Shown here: positions 22,838 through 36,490 of the stretch, piece by piece
Position numbering within the stretch: position 1 is the first letter of the stretch
Layout: the number at the start of each line of letters is the position of its first letter
DNA from: Gnetum montanum
Taxonomy: Eukaryota > Streptophyta > Gnetopsida > Gnetales > Gnetaceae
NCBI GenBank assembly: GCA_015680685.1
Contig: MNCI01023527.1
Location: 529,883-593,882 of the forward strand
DNA: 64,000 nt
Direction of reading: 5' to 3'
Program-made: the position numbers and the translations under genes
Notes under the pieces: model-generated
Database searches by the model: none
Told to the model about the DNA's origin: nothing
Seen by the model: only the letters and a program-made list of their open reading frames with translations

Positions 22838-24965
22838 GGTTGAACAAGATGGCCATGCAACATGATCTACACTCACCTTTAACCTTGATAGGTCCTCATG
22901 GAAAGCTTGCAAGAAATCTGAAGTTAGAGTCGATAGACTAGGATTCATCTACTAATAACACTGTAGCATTTTTGGAAATGTCCCTAGATTGGCCCAAACA
23001 TTTGGTCTAATCCTTGGACTTAGAGGTCAGGGCCATTATTGAGGACCCTCTCATCGAAGTACCAGTAAAGATGTCCATGGGGGAAGTAAAGACACTAAAA
23101 CTAAGTTTCCTCCTAGATGAACAAATGTAAAAGGATGTATCTAGAGTCTTTCAAGATAACATCAAAGTATTTGCATGGTCTTACAATGACATGCTGGGTT
23201 TGGACCCATGGCTAATACAGCATAACATTCTATTGGACCCACGTGTCAAACCAGTTAAACAAAAGGCTCAAAAAATTAAACTAGAAATTACACTAGCCTT
23301 ATGTGATGAAATCACCAAGTTATACCAAGCAGGCTTCATTTGTGTGGTCGATTACTTGGAATGAATATCAAACATTGTTGTAGTCTTTAAGAAAATGGGA
23401 GGTATACAAATCTATATAGACTTTCGGGATCTAAACAAAGCAACGATTAAAGATGACTTCCCATTTCTGAGTATTAACCAACTTATTGATACTACGGCTG
23501 GTCATGCATTATTATCCTTTATGGATGGGTTCTTGGGTTATAATCAAATTCACATTAACCCAAAGCATCAGTTAACAAGTACGTTCATGACCCCTTGGTG
23601 AACATTTTGTTACACTATGATGCCCTTTGGTTTAAAGAATGCCAGAGCAACCTATCAATGAGTCATGACCCACATATTTAGTGACTACCTCCTAGAGCGA
23701 CTCAATGATTACATGGATGACATAGCAGTCAAGTCTGAGATGGCTATTAATCATCCCATAGATCTAGAGGTAGTCCTTAAGCATTTTCATAGGCATGACT
23801 TGTGTCTTAATACAAAGAAGTTTTTTTTCGACGTAAAAATTAGATACATGCTAGGGTTCGTAGTATCAAAGGCTAGAATATGAGTGGACCCTGATAAAGT
23901 TAAGGCCATCATTAACCTAGCACCCCCTACTAACCTTAAATAATTGTATGGGTTGCAAGGTAGAATACAATTCATCAGAAGGTTTATAGAAAGGTTGACT
24001 AACAAGTTAGACCCCATGCAACACTTACTAAAGAAAGAGATTAACTTCAAATGGATAACCTAGTGTCAACAAGCCTTTGAAGACTTAAAGAAAGAGCTGT
24101 TACACCTCCCAACTATTTACCCACCATAGAGGGATAAGCCTTTCTACATCTACCTTTCCACCTCGGACACATCTATCACAACACTGTTATGCCAAAAAAG
24201 AGAAGACGACTCTAAAATCCTAGTCTATTACTTGATCCATGCATTAATCACATACAAAGCTAAATACAAAGAAGTGGAAATAAATTGTCTCTTCCTAGTG
24301 TTTATGCTAAAAATGTGGAGACACTACTTGTTCCATAGCCAAGTGAACATTATATGCAAAAGCAACTTACTTTGGGCTATCATGAACAACTTATATGAAA
24401 GTAGCAAGATAGTCTAACGGAAAGTAATAATAGTGGAATTTGATTTATACTATGTGGCCCAATCATCAATGAAAGGACAAGCAATAGCTACGTAGCTTGC
24501 AACCTCACCCATTACCGATCAAGTGACCATAGAACCCGAATTCCCTAATGAACATGTTGGCAGCATCAACCTTGTGCCATTGCATTTTGAGGCCATTTTG
24601 CATTTCAATGGCACCACAACCATGTGAGATGGTAGTGCGGCCATCGTCATTATGTTCCCCTTAGGGGACATTCAACCTTTTTCCTACTGCTTCAAGTTCC
24701 TTTGTACAAACAATGTAGCTGAGTACAAAGGACTCCTTAGGGGCCTCCTAGTAGCCTGGTAATTAAAAATTTAACATTTGGCAATCCGAGGTAATTCTAA
24801 ATTTATTTTCAATTAAATCACTAAAGTCTATGCCAATAAATATTTACACTTATATCCTTACTGTGATCCGGCCAAAAACTTGTTAAAATAGTTCACCACG
24901 ATAGACATCTAGCATGTGCCACGTAGCAAAAGCACCGTAGCTGATGCCTTAGCTACACTAGCGTT
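22838..24965 (+). pseudogene. pol: Copy C: RT, RNase H and second RNase H
   Basis: Follows the acceptor-like TTACTATGGAAG (ends 22838). RT shows FAWSYNDM, IQIYIDFRDLNKATIKDD, HALLSFMDGFLGYNQIHIN, CYTMMPFGLKNARATYQ and NDYMDDIAVKS, so the catalytic motif is intact as YMDD. RNase H runs from about 24050 to 24500 (FYIYLSTSD, then YYLIHALITYKAKYKEVEINC). The archaeal-type RNase H lies at about 24590-24965, with the first Asp changed to Asn (FNGTTT) and the GDS block changed to GNS. More than ten stops are present, nearly all TAG or TAA. Confidence 0.88.
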
Positions 24966-25089
24966 ACACATGCCTCCACACCTATTTGCAACCTTACCTA
25001 CTTCAATAACAAAATGCATAGACCCTATCACCCAAGCAGTACATGTGACCTCCATAAGCATACCAACACCCAATAATGGTACGCTAACG

Positions 25090-26318
25090 TGAAAGCCTAC
25101 CTATAGCATGGTGAACCCCTAGACGATTTGACATCTGCCCAAAGGGATGCAATCTAAAAGCGAGCATGGTAGTATGTCTTCATAGGAGATAATACCTTAT
25201 GTAAGCACCACTTTGATGGAATACTGTTAACTTTTTTTGGTGGGGAGGAAGCATAAAAAATTGTTAGCGAGGTCCATGAAGGACTATCTGGAGGACACAT
25301 AGCTCCTAGGGCCATGGTAGCTAAGATCATATGCATAGGGTATTATTGGCCTTGCATGGAATGTGATTGTTTTTCTAAACTCAAGATGTGTGACACATGC
25401 CAACATCATGCAAATCTTATAAATGTTTCACCTACTAAGTTGCACCCTATGCAGATCACGTGGCCATTCGAATGATGGGGACTAGATATCATAGGACCCA
25501 TAACACCTAATTCTTCCATAGGGCATAGCTTCATCATTACTGCCACTGAGTACTTTACGAAGCGGGTAGAGGCTATTCCCCCTAGAAAAAGTACATCTCA
25601 ATAGGTTTTCCACTTCATCTTAGACAACATTGTAACAAGGTTTGGTCTTCCCATGACTATTGTGATAGAGAATGGGCCACAGTTTAGTAGTGCAAAAACC
25701 AGAACCTTTTGTAGCAACGTTGGCATTAAGCAATCTTTCTCTTCACCATACTACCCATAGGAAAATGGTCAAGCAGAAGCAACAAGTAAGGCCATCGTCA
25801 ACTTGCTTAAAATAATGCTTAGCAATAGCAAGAGGCAATGGCACGAGTAAATCCTCTATGTGCTATGGGCCTATCATATGACATGCAGGATGGCTACATG
25901 TAAGACTTCCTATAGCCTAGTTTATGGATCTAAAGTAATGTTACCTCTTGAATTGCAGGTACCATCACTGAATATGATCCTTTCGAGCATCGTGAATGAG
26001 GCATAGAACAACTAGTCTAGAATCATCAACCTTGACTCCTTAGAGGAAGAGTGTGTACAAACACTGGGTCACAGTGAATGGTATCAGGAAAAGCAATAGT
26101 AAAAGTATCATGGATACCTACATCGACAGCTGACTAAAAATGAGGACCTAGTCCTCAAAGCTATGCGTGAACATGTAGAAACATTTTTGGCAAACTGGGA
26201 AGCTCCATTCATAGTCACAAATGCCTATGAGAATGGAGCTTTTAAGTTGGCAAACATGGATGGTAGAGAGTTTGCAAATCTTGTGAACCATTTATACTTG
26301 AAGTCATACTACATCTAA
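25090..26318 (+). pseudogene. pol: Copy C: integrase
   Basis: Integrase relic: CDTCQHHANLINVSP, then GLDIIGPI, IVIENGPQF (second Asp changed to Glu) and NGQAEATSK. The C-terminal region contains NEDLVLKAMREH and ends SYLKSYYI-like, with TAA at 26316-26318. Several TAG stops and one short frameshift are visible. Confidence 0.86.
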
Positions 26319-26770
26319 TGCAAAAGCAAGGTAAGTGCCATAGTCCACTACAACTATAAATTGGCATCCCCAGTCTGCGATGACAATAAACTGGCAGAGA
26401 TAGTCTGCTACGACTATAAATTGGCATAGACAATCTGCCATGATAATAAACTAGCACAGATAGTCTACCATGACTATAAATTGGCATAGAACATCTGCTA
26501 TGACCTTAAACTAGCATAGATGGTCCACTACAACCTTAAACTAGCCCATCCACTATCCACTATGACGATAAACTAGCACATCCACTGTTTGCTACAATGA
26601 TAAACTAGCACATCCACTGTTTGCTACAACAATAAACTAGCACAATGGTTTGCTGGGACTTTAAACTAGCATAGCGTTCTTCTAGGACCTTAAACTAGCA
26701 CATTATGGCCCACTAGGATCTTAAACCAATGCATCAGATGATCTGCTAGGACCTTAAACTAGGTTCATGA
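26319..26770 (+). repeat. Copy C: 'GACTATAAATTGGCA / TAAACTAGCAC' repeats after integrase
   Basis: About fifteen units of 27-30 bp with the core GTCTGCTACGACTATAAAYTGGCAYA, grading into GACCTTAAACTAGCAC. The repeat begins within 25 bp of the integrase stop. Confidence 0.78.
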
Positions 26771-28107
26771 CACAATGTTCCCAACTCAGATCCATCACCG
26801 GTCAAACAAGCAAGCCTGCATAGTGCCGACATGGTGGGGCATTGCAGTCCCATAATGTATTTCATGATGATAAAAGAACACCTTCTAGAAAATATGAAAC
26901 ATCACTACCCCTGATATCATGCTAATCCTTCAGAGATGTCATCTGACATCTTGCTGACCTTCTAGAGCTACCGCTACCATGGCCTATTACACTGGCAGTA
27001 GCTTCTGTTGTTAGCACCTACTGTTGGAGTTCCAGCACTATTATGGCCTAGCCATAAGGTTTCTACCCTCTAGCCCCCACCATCATCTGAGCTCAAAAGA
27101 TGTTTAGTTGTTGTGCCTCACACCTTACAACTGAACTACATGATTTTTTCCTTAGGCGAGCACTCCTAAGCACTCGCATCGCTACAACTCCTAGCTCCTT
27201 TAGTGTCGGCTCCTTCAGCCTACTGCTATGAAAACCACTACTGGCCTTCTTTCTTTGGACGTCACATGCATCAGCAACAATGCCTACCACTTTAGTTGTG
27301 TGTAATGCAAGTAAGACCTTTTCCTAACTACATTTCATGGTTACGTTTCTAGTTTGCTTTCTGTTGTGCTTGCAGGATACGGGTCGAGATGGTGTCAATC
27401 ATAGATGTGTTTTGCTAGGAGGACAATACACCACATTGTTCTAAGGTGACCACTCTGACTAGCTTGAATGCTTGGGAGTTCACATCCTGCCCTTCCTTTT
27501 AAACCTTTGTCATCTCATTTCTCACACTTGTAGTTTCCCTTTTCACATCTCTTTTACAATCTTTCTTGAAGCATCTAAAGCCATCCCATATGCTCAACCC
27601 CAAAGTCCATGACATGCGTAACACAACTTACCACATGGGAAGCATTTGTAGCTAGGTCAAAATTCCACATGGATGTAACACAACTCATCCTGGCGAGGAA
27701 ACACTTGTCTTGCAAAAAGAAGATTGTTTTCAAATGAACATGGCTAAACAGCAAAAGAAAAGCACAAAAGAGTAAAAAAAAAGGAACTCACAAAAAAAAA
27801 GTAAAAAGAGTGTGTGCCCAAAGAAAATGGCACATCAGCTATTTTATAATGACCCTCTCCAAGAATTCTAATGAGAGGTCAAAAGCCAGCCAAAGAAACA
27901 TGTTCACACATGCTGAATCCCTCGTAAGCACTCCAAAGAGGGACCACGCTACATCCCAACTTTCCTTTGCCTGAACCTATCCCCTCAAGTCCACCCTTTC
28001 CCCTTTCCCCTACATAGCTATCCTGTTACTCCCAAGCATAGCAAAGTGACATCTGAGCAACCACTAGAGAGAGGTATTTGCAACTTATCCTTCCTAGTGT
28101 TTCATAT
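26771..28107 (+). other. Copy C: 3' untranslated region
   Basis: Homologous to 16061-17376 of copy B. It contains the acceptor-like TGTTGTGCTTGCAG ending at 27375. No coding region is supported here. Confidence 0.5.
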
Positions 28108-28161
28108 TCTTTGTCGATGTCTATCGGGCGGATCCTCCAGATGTCGACAAAGAGGGGCCAG
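28108..28161 (+). promoter_or_regulatory. Copy C: stem-loop and polypurine tract
   Basis: Arms 28108-28122 (TCTTTGTCGATGTCT) and 28139-28153 (AGATGTCGACAAAGA) pair with two mismatches. The loop contains CGGGCGGATCCTCC. The 3' arm overlaps ACAAAGAGGGGCCA, followed by the LTR. Confidence 0.8.
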
Positions 28162-30049
28162 TGAAACATCATAAAATTTTAGGACTCTCATGCTTCAGCA
28201 AAGTCTTGAAATTTAGGCAAGGATTTCTATAAGTGCAACTTAATGATAGTTTAATAGGAAAATGTAGGAACTGAGGATGGATTGTCTAGTCTAGCAAGTT
28301 TTCTATCTCTAGAGCTAATAGGCCCCATGGACTCTCCAGCCTGCCCAACTGGATAATTGACCTAGCTGACAGTCTACCCAGAAACTATGCTAGGAGTTAC
28401 CAAAAGTGTTTGGGATGAGCAAAACCATTCGGCAAGTTTTCTAGTGAAGAATTTTGCTAAGATATGCTATGCTATGTAGCATAGCAAGCTTCAAAAGATA
28501 GTTGCTCAAGCAAACAAGTGCTAAGTGACAGAATGATTGCAAAACAAGTCATTAGTGTAAGATGCTACGCTATGTAGCATAGCACAATGTAGCAAAGGCA
28601 AAGCAGAAAGGCCCATCTTGCCAAGTGATTCCAACAAGACTTTGGCCTCCAAATATTCCCACCCCACTTAGTCCTCAGTTCTCGAGAAAATTTTCTTGCT
28701 AGAAATTTGCAAATTAAACAAGGATGCATGATATAATAGCCGCTACAGTGTGCTATGGTACATAGCATAGCAACGATGAAAAAGAAGCAAGTGTTTCAAA
28801 CATGAGTTCCATGAGTTCAGAAGCTCTCTGGCATGAAGGAAAAAAGTTGCAAACAAATGCTCTTCAGCTCCTATGCAAATTCCAGTCAAGACCAGTGGCT
28901 ACACTATGCTACTCTAGATAGCATAGCACAGTGTAGCAAGAAGCTACTTATGCTACGCCAATGTGTTCAGAAGCATGAATAGTGCAACACTAGTACGAAA
29001 GCATCAATACGTCTTTAGGTAGCTCTAGAACTTGTTGACAATAATTTTCCTTGCTCTGGCATCTCCTTCGCAAAATAAGAAATTCCATTCCACTACACAT
29101 CCCCCTAGTTAGCTCCCAAAACAGTGTTCCTATACTTGACCCTGCTTGTAAAGGAAAGGAAGACGCAGTTCTGGAGCATAAGCTCAATTTTTGCTTACAT
29201 GGTTAGCACACTGGATCTTGACACATGTAGTTTCAGCGGTATGGTCATAGCATAACAAAGTTCACATCTAACATCGCACACCTACACACTATGGACATGA
29301 TGGCATCTTCTGGGGTCTATGACACATGGCATCTAGACCATATTTCTCTCCTACTCTTGACCCTATAAATACCTTGGAAAAAAATGCTTAGGACATTTGA
29401 AAAAATTTGGGGTTATTAGCAAAAACATATTGGTTGGCATTTTTATGTTGGCAAGAGCAGTTGGCTTGGTTGGCTTTTCACATGCAGTTGGCTTTTTTTG
29501 GTGCAGTTGGCTTTTAAGTTGGCTTTCAGGAAGCATAGTTGGCATCTTTATTGAGCATTCTAGTTATCTTTGAGCTCTTTGGTTGGCTCCAAAAATCCCT
29601 TGGTGATTCAAGCATTTTGACATCTTAGCAAATAGATCGGCAAGTAGAGGAACTGTGACTATACCGCTCGGTGTAAGCAGTGTCTCTCTGGCATTGCATA
29701 ACCTGTTGTACACCTTTCAAACAAGGCTAAGAACCAAATCCACAACCTTGGGGGAAGTGCATTTTCTTGCTTCAGTTTGTTTTGATATTTCCTCATTATA
29801 ATCATTGTTTTGCATTATTTTTACCATCTTGCATTTATTGATCATCAGTTTATCTTACGTGTCTTGCTTCTAGAACAAATGTTTACGTAAGGTTAAGATA
29901 CATTGATTAAGTTCCTATCTAATCGACTAGACCATTTAGGGTGCCTCGCTTCTTTTTTTCTCTAGCATGGCCCTCGCACGGATCTGGGGTTAAATGTTTC
30001 ACTTTATAACCTCTCAGTGTTCCAGCCACCGACCTTTTCAGTCACTACA
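28162..30049 (+). mobile_element. Copy C: 3' LTR
   Basis: 1888-bp LTR starting TGAAACATC and ending TCACTACA. It has GCTACGCTATGTAGCATAGC-type palindromes (28443-28590 and 28900-28945), a promoter CCCTATAAATACC with TATAAATA at 29364-29371, and a following TTGGC-rich stretch (29425-29540). It is the outermost LTR of the left-hand nest. Confidence 0.87.
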
Positions 30050-30294
30050 CTACCCACTTGATAAGCTCTTAGAATTGGTGAGTTCATAGCTCATAGAGTT
30101 GACCTAGGGCATACATCCCTAGGGTTTCCCTTGTTTCATTATGTAGCCCATCCATGATGTGATACATTAACCTTTTCTTAGAGAATTCATGGCCTGGGGT
30201 AGTTCTTTAATAATGCATAATATCTTTCTAAGGCCATGTCCAAGGGTTCATGTTGTGCTTGTTTCCACTTTTGGATTTGTCTCCTTATGGTTGA
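30050..30294. other. Unassigned DNA between two elements
   Basis: 245 bp that matches none of the element parts I could recognise. It lies between the right end of copy C and the left end of copy D, so it is the only likely piece of pre-existing genomic DNA in the window. No gene is seen in it. Confidence 0.5.
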
Positions 30295-32637
30295 TGAAAC
30301 ACCATAAATTTTGGGACTCTCATGATTCAGTAGTCATGGAATTTGGGCAAGAATCTCTACAAACATGGTGTCACGTTGGACTGTGCAGACAATATGGCAC
30401 CTTGGAAGTCCTAATGCTTCCAAAATTTCTTCCAAGTTTGCCTACCACCCTCTACAACATAGTCAATGTGGCATCTAGCTATGAAGCCAACTGGCATGGA
30501 AGAGGCACTAGGGGTAGTTTGTATAGTTCAGTAAATTTTCTATCTCTCGGGCTAATAGGTTTGCTACACTCACTAGCCTAGCTAGCTTGACACTTAACCG
30601 GACTGATGGTCTACTCAGGGACCATGCTAGGAGCTACTGAAAGTGTTCAGGATGAGAAAAACCATTTGGCAAGTTTTCTAACTATGAGACTTGCTATGCT
30701 ACGCTATGCTAGATAGCACAGAAGGCCTTGAGAAGACTGATTAGGCTCTAAATTGGTCGATTGACAACAACCTAGTCCTCTGGGATATCCACCCCACTTC
30801 ATCCTTGATGCATGAACAACATGATGTAGAAAAAATGTGGCAAATTTTGTTAAAAATCCTTGTCATTTTAGAGCTATGTTGTGCTCTGCTAGATAGCATA
30901 GCAGGGTTCTACTATGGCAATGTTTCTGCACAGACTGATTTTGGTGAAGTGAACATATTTGCCACTACCTTAACTATCAAGCATGCTTGTTTTTCCATCA
31001 CACTAGGAAATTATCATCATCTCATGAAAAAATGTTTGTAAAATAAGTCAAAATCTAAGCAACACAAGGTGCTACACTATGCTATGCTACGCAGCGTAGC
31101 ATAATGTAGTAGTGAAAGAATGTATGAAGGTCCTATGCCAAGTGGTTTCAACAAGAGAATTGCACTTGCTCATACTTTGGCCTCCAAGACTGCCAATCCC
31201 ACTTTGCCCTTGGGCCCCAAGCAAAGTTTCTTGAGAAAGAAATGTAGATCAAACAAGAATTCATGTCACATTGACTTCTATATTGTGGTACACTATGTAG
31301 CATAGCACAATGTAGTAAGGACACAAAGCATCAAAGAATCCCAAGGATGAACTTGATAGATCCCTAGATCCTTCACCATGAAAGATAGGGTTATCAATTA
31401 CAGAAGTTATTTTCCCAGCCAGGTCTCAGTCAGTCATCCTTAGCTTTTAGGAAAGATTCCTCTCAAGACTTGTAGCTACATTACACTATGCTACGCAATG
31501 TAGCACAGTGTAGCATGAAAGTGCTTATGTTTTGCTGACACGTTGGGTAGCGTAAGTAGTGCAACACTTGCATAGAAGCATCAAGACATCTCCAGTTAGT
31601 TTTAGAACTTGTTGGCAATGTTAAGTCATGTTCTAGCATTTATTCAATAGACAGAATTAGCAAGTTTGCATTGTTTTTCACCCCTTGACTATTCCCAAAG
31701 TTGTCCCTACACTTAACCCTGCTTGCAAGAGTAGGGAATACATAGTCCTAGAGCATAGGCTTCACTTTGTATTTGTTGTTGGCATTCTTTATAACAAACA
31801 TGGTAGTTCACTAGATTTTGGCACATGCAGCTTGAACGGTATGGTCACAGTATAGTAAGCTTCACGTTCAGCATCAAATTGTAGCGTAGCACACCAATGT
31901 GACACTATAGCATAGCATCACACAACAACATGACATAATCATGTTTGCACTCTATGGGACCTAGGACACATGGCATCCAAACCATGTTTCTCTCCAGCAT
32001 CTGACTCTATAAATACACCAACAAACAATGTTCAAGGGGTTGGCTTTTGGAGTCATCTTTCTTGTGATTAGCTTTCAAGGTTGGCTTTTGGCATTATTGA
32101 ATTTGATGAATCACCTTTCTGGTAGTTCGCTTTGAAGATTGGCATTTGACATTTTGGCATTTTGGCTCTCTGGCAATTAGCTCTGGCAAAGACCGACAAG
32201 CAAAAGGTTCCTGTTAGCAAGTTGTTGACTACAGTTCAAGGAGCTGTGATCATACTGCTTCATTGTAAGTTGTTCCCATCCAGACTGCACATCTATTGTA
32301 TATCTTCTATAGTAAAATAGAGATCAAATCCACTGATCTTGGGGTAGTGCACTTTCTCACCCTATCCTACTTTATTTCATGTTGTTGTTATCATATTCTG
32401 CATTATGCTCTATTAGTTTACATTTTTCACTCATTGCTTAAGTTATACACAATGCCCTTAAAAATAACTATTTAAGAAAGCTTATTGTACATCAATTAAG
32501 TCCTTCTTTAATCAGCTAGACCATTCATGGCACCCCAATTCTATTTACTCCAACACGGCCCTTGCATGGATCCGAGGTTAGGCTATACACCTAGTGACCT
32601 CTCAGTGTTCTAGCCACCGATGTTTTCAATCGCTATA
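30295..32637 (+). mobile_element. Copy D: 5' LTR
   Basis: 2343-bp LTR beginning TGAAACACCATAAATTTTGG and ending GCTATA (CA changed to TA). It includes a strong hairpin at 31069-31111, a promoter TCTATAAATACACC (TATAAATA at 32009-32016) and a TTGGC-rich leader at 32038-32170. The conserved tail GACCATTCATGGCACCCC lies near 32520. It is longer than the B and C LTRs. Confidence 0.85.
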
Positions 32638-32642
32638 TTTTT

Positions 32643-32660
32643 TGGCACTAGAAGGAGGAC
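32643..32660 (+). promoter_or_regulatory. Copy D: primer-binding site candidate
   Basis: TGGCACTAGAAGGAGGAC lies a few T residues after the LTR end. Copy E has the near-identical TGGCACTAGAAGGAGGGCC at the same place, which supports a tRNA primer site. The tRNA could not be named by eye. Confidence 0.65.
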
Positions 32661-33561
32661 CTCTTTGTGCCCTTTCCATGCATCATGGGTAATTCTGTAT
32701 GCTGTCTATACCCTGTTACCTACTAGTGTAGATGTGACACCCATGCAGTTGTCTACGCATTGGGTGGAATAGACTGGTTGCAATGATAGTTGCTCTGGAA
32801 CCCTGCAAGATGAAAGCCTCCAATTGCTTAATATACCGTGTTCACTTTGTTGACTACGCTATGCTACCTACGTCTCATGTGGCATAGCAAACCTCTTAGC
32901 ATAGCAGGCATAACAATAAAGGAAGCCATCTTCCGAAACTCCCAAGTGTACCCAGTTTTAGCCTTTCTCTCTCTTCTCTATAGTTTTTCTTTTCACAACA
33001 GAAAATAATTCTAGTGACTACTATAGTTCCCACTTTATACCTAGAGGTCCCCTACTTTGTCCAACTTATGATAAGTCCTGAGTGACCACCTAGCCTAGTG
33101 CTGGCACAATGACAGTCCCTTAGGCTACGGCACCTATCACTTGAGCATTTGGCACAAGACATAGAGCAATACTATTTCCTCTATGCAAAATTCTAGGCGA
33201 ATCTACCCTTAGTTTTCCAGGAACTCAAAGATAAACATAACTTCAAGTTCCTCCACTAGAATGGGAAGGAGTTCATAATTGCTCCTGATGTCACCATCCT
33301 AATGGGTGTTAAACCAACTAATGCAAGTGAGTAGGTCTAGGGAACAGGACACAACATCCCACTACGATGAAGTGTTCTAGGATGGGCAGGAGGTGTTAGA
33401 CTCCCACTCCAAAGGTCATGGCCAGATCTACACCATGACTATCCCTTTCACTGCTATCTTCTGATCAAACCTACTCTTTGCTTCTTCCCCCTTTGTGGTC
33501 TCCAAAACCCACATCCTCTTTAGCAATGGGTAGTCACCTAGCGTTTTCAATGTACTAGAAA
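32661..33561 (+). other. Copy D: leader between PBS and gag
   Basis: About 900 bp of leader. Short GCATAGCA words appear at 32880-32910. Stop-rich text at 33130-33540 may be a decayed N-terminal part of gag, but I cannot show a domain. Confidence 0.4.
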
Positions 33562-35640
33562 GTGGACCCTTCAACTTCTTTCCCAGTCACCCTCCCTCCT
33601 CAATCTGTTCTGGCATTGTACCTAATGTCAGTCATAGATACACTGCCATATGTGCACATTGTGCCTATGTCACAGCTACACATGAGTTCCACTCCTATTC
33701 CCTTGTCTACACCTATCCCACCACTAGTAGCAAACCCACTCTCAACTGCATGGTGGGCATCAGCCACTTCTTTTCCTACTATGCAACCTTCTTAGATGTC
33801 ACATTACATCCAACACCAAGCGTACCAATTTTTGCAGGTGGTGCAACCAAACACAAGGTTGTGGGCCAACCTGCCAACCGGGCAAGTAGCCAACCCCACG
33901 ACGCCACCAATGGTCACTACCCCAATAGCATCACCCATTCGGTGGTGGACCACTTAGGCAACACCAATCACTAAATAAATCCCAATGAAACCTCCCATGG
34001 GACACGCTATCGTAAAAACAGTGTCATCTATGATGGTTGCTTAGGCAGCCTCGGTACCACTTGGAACATCCCTAAGTCTAGATCAAGCTTTCCAACTCAT
34101 CCAAATCCTCACTGAGGAAATCAAATGTCTCAAGGTAGCTAGTTCTAAAACTATGTAGGTCATGGACTTTTATCATGATAACCCTATCAACCCGACTATC
34201 CCTATGCTTACATTACCTCCCAAGGTGCAACTCCTCCAATTTAAAAAATACAATGGGGAGGGCAATCCCAATGCACATTTGGTGACCTTCAGGTCCAAAT
34301 CCCTATTGTTGCAACCATGGCCTCACACCATCATTCACATCTTTGCCATGTCTCTGATAGGAAAATCTCTGGACTAGTACTGTTCAGTTCCATGTGCCTC
34401 CATCTCCAGCCTAGAAGACCTGCTAAGCAAATTCGTGACCCACCTCAAGTACAACTTGAAACCAAAGGTCACACTAGACTAGCTCATGGGCTTCAAGTAA
34501 GACTTGCTAGAACTTATGAAAAGATTCATACAACGGTGGAGCACAAACTTGAATGAGATACGTGAGCCAATTGTTGAGGCCCACTTGTTGGCCATTTTTA
34601 AGGGTGTTGTAAACAAATTTATTAAGTATAAAGTCTACTACCTAGTCCCGTGCTCCCTCGGCCAAGCCTTTTCTTAGACCAAGAGCATTCAGGACATGGC
34701 CAAAGCTAGCAAGGACCCAGCTTATGTCACCTATACAAATGCACAAATCAAGAAAGATAAAGAAAAGGGTAGGTCCATGGCAACAACAATGGCTATTATG
34801 GCCAAGGAAAGAAATCCCAACAACAACAACAACAAAAAGGTAGCCATAGCATCGAACATCACACTTGGCTCAAGTAACACCGGATAATCCTCAACATTAA
34901 TACTTGTGGCACTGACCCAAGTGAGGCCCAACTTTGAGTGCAAGGATAGCTCCAAGTATACCCCTGTACCGATTAAACCTTTGAAACTTTTGAAGAAACT
35001 CTTGGGAGCTAGTTGTATAGAACATAAGTGGACGTCAAAGGAGCCAATCAAACATCATCAAAGGTATTGCAAAGTTCTTAGGAAACCCTCCTTGGCTACG
35101 CCCAATGAGCCACTAGTCCCAAAGAATTTTAAGTTAGAACGTTTCTGTGACTATCACCAACTATGTGGTCATGATACAGAGTACTACTTGGCACTGAAAG
35201 ATGACATCCAATGGATGATTGACTAGGGAAAATTGGTATTGGATGAGAGCAGTCCCATTTGCCTCAAGATTAGTTAATGCATGTTTACAAAGATCCCCTG
35301 AATGCTAACAACATGGGGTACAACATCAATGTTATTGACATTGACAATAATCCAGAACCACCTTAGCAACCATTCGTGGTGCATGTGCCTCTTTCTAACA
35401 CAAAAACACCCACAACAACTAAGTCACAGCAACCCTTTGTCCTTAAAGTTCCTTTTCAAACGTCCCTTGCACCCTTTGTGCTTAGAGTTGCACTACCGCC
35501 CGCACCAATACAATAGGCACCATTTGTCATTAAGGTGCCAAAACATCCAAGTGCCTCTACCACCAAAAGCTAGGCAACAAAAACTGCACCATAGCCTCCC
35601 CATTCAGAAAAATGGAAAGAGTGTTTAGTAGACAAGATAG
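33562..35640 (+). pseudogene. gag: Copy D: gag
   Basis: Gag relic. A Pro/Ser/Thr-rich N-terminal part (33562-34080) is followed by the capsid-like segment near 34160-34680 (LLQFKKYNGEGNPNAHL, IFAMSLIGKSLDWY-like, FIQRWSTNLNEI). An Asn-rich run lies near 34815. A nucleocapsid-like block RFCDYHQLCGHDTEYY occurs near 35135, where the C-x2-H...GH pattern is kept but the final Cys is replaced by Tyr. A Pro-rich linker full of T-P-T follows. Stops are TAG replacements and there are a few frameshifts. Confidence 0.82.
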
Positions 35641-36490
35641 CTAGGGAATGCACTATGTTAGCTCCCCCCAAGCCTATTCCCTTATCTATAGTCCCCATAA
35701 CCCCTTCTTCATTAACAACTGATAACAATGCATGCACGCAATCATCACCTTCCCATCGTAGAAAGCCTAGTTCTCAACCTAGAACTACCCTTCCTTTCGA
35801 GATTCGTCTTCTAGGATAAATGAAAGAGGAGAAGGTCAACAAGAAACAAGATGGTGGAAAAGACTTTCTCAACACCCTTACACAAATTAAATAGGCCCTA
35901 AAATAGAAAAACAAAACTTTAAGCCTATATGACCTGGTAGTGACTTCCACAACACATCATGAGGCCATGGTTCACATGTTAGCATCTTTCCTAGTTGATG
36001 AAAACATGTTGGCCGAAGAGAAAGTAATCCATGCTGTCATGCTTCCCTCTATGGCCAAAGAACCATGGCCAAAAAACTTGACCTTTCACAATAAGTCCAT
36101 TAAGGATGACCATGAAAAGGGTCAGGTGATAACAACACCCATGTTCACCACAATTCAAGTTGGCTAGTACAAGATTTGAATGGTACACATTGATGATGGG
36201 GCTACTACCAATGTCATTCCATTTTCCATAGTGGAAAAACTAGGCTTGGTAGATCAAATCAAACCCATGACAACTTTGTACCTGAAATCGTTGAACAAGG
36301 CACATGTAGTGGTAAAAGGGACTATCCATATTACCTTTGCGGTAGGGGATCAATTCCCCACAAGTGCAATGTTCATTATGATAGAAGAGATGCCCAGGTT
36401 AAACTTGATCTTTGGGGAGGTCATGGTTAGCCTAATTAAGGGCTATCTCTTCACCGATACATCAAGAGATCCACCTACCCGACGTGGGTG
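35641..36490 (+). pseudogene. Copy D: retroviral-type aspartic protease
   Basis: Continues from gag. The active-site-like block VHIDDGATTNVIPFSIVEKLGL (36183-36247) has DDG in place of D[ST]G. It is followed by VVVKGTIHITFAVGDQFPTSAMF and a decayed LIFGEVM (normally LILGRPWL). The block upstream, HEAMVHMLASFLVDE, matches the corresponding region of copy E. Stops are at 36168 and 36178. Confidence 0.78.

Noticed and set aside
6909-30049. Tandem array of elements sharing LTRs (LTR-internal-LTR-internal-LTR)
   Set aside because: Homologous LTR recombination would keep primer site and gag after each LTR. B and C instead resume in the middle of the antisense gene, exactly as E sits in D, so nesting is simpler.
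32643-32660. Naming the primer tRNA
   Set aside because: The sequence is conserved between D and E, but I could not match it to a specific plant tRNA 3' end with confidence.
34696-35051. Minus-strand frame over copy D gag
   Set aside because: Shadow of the Asn-rich gag stretch; no homologue in E.
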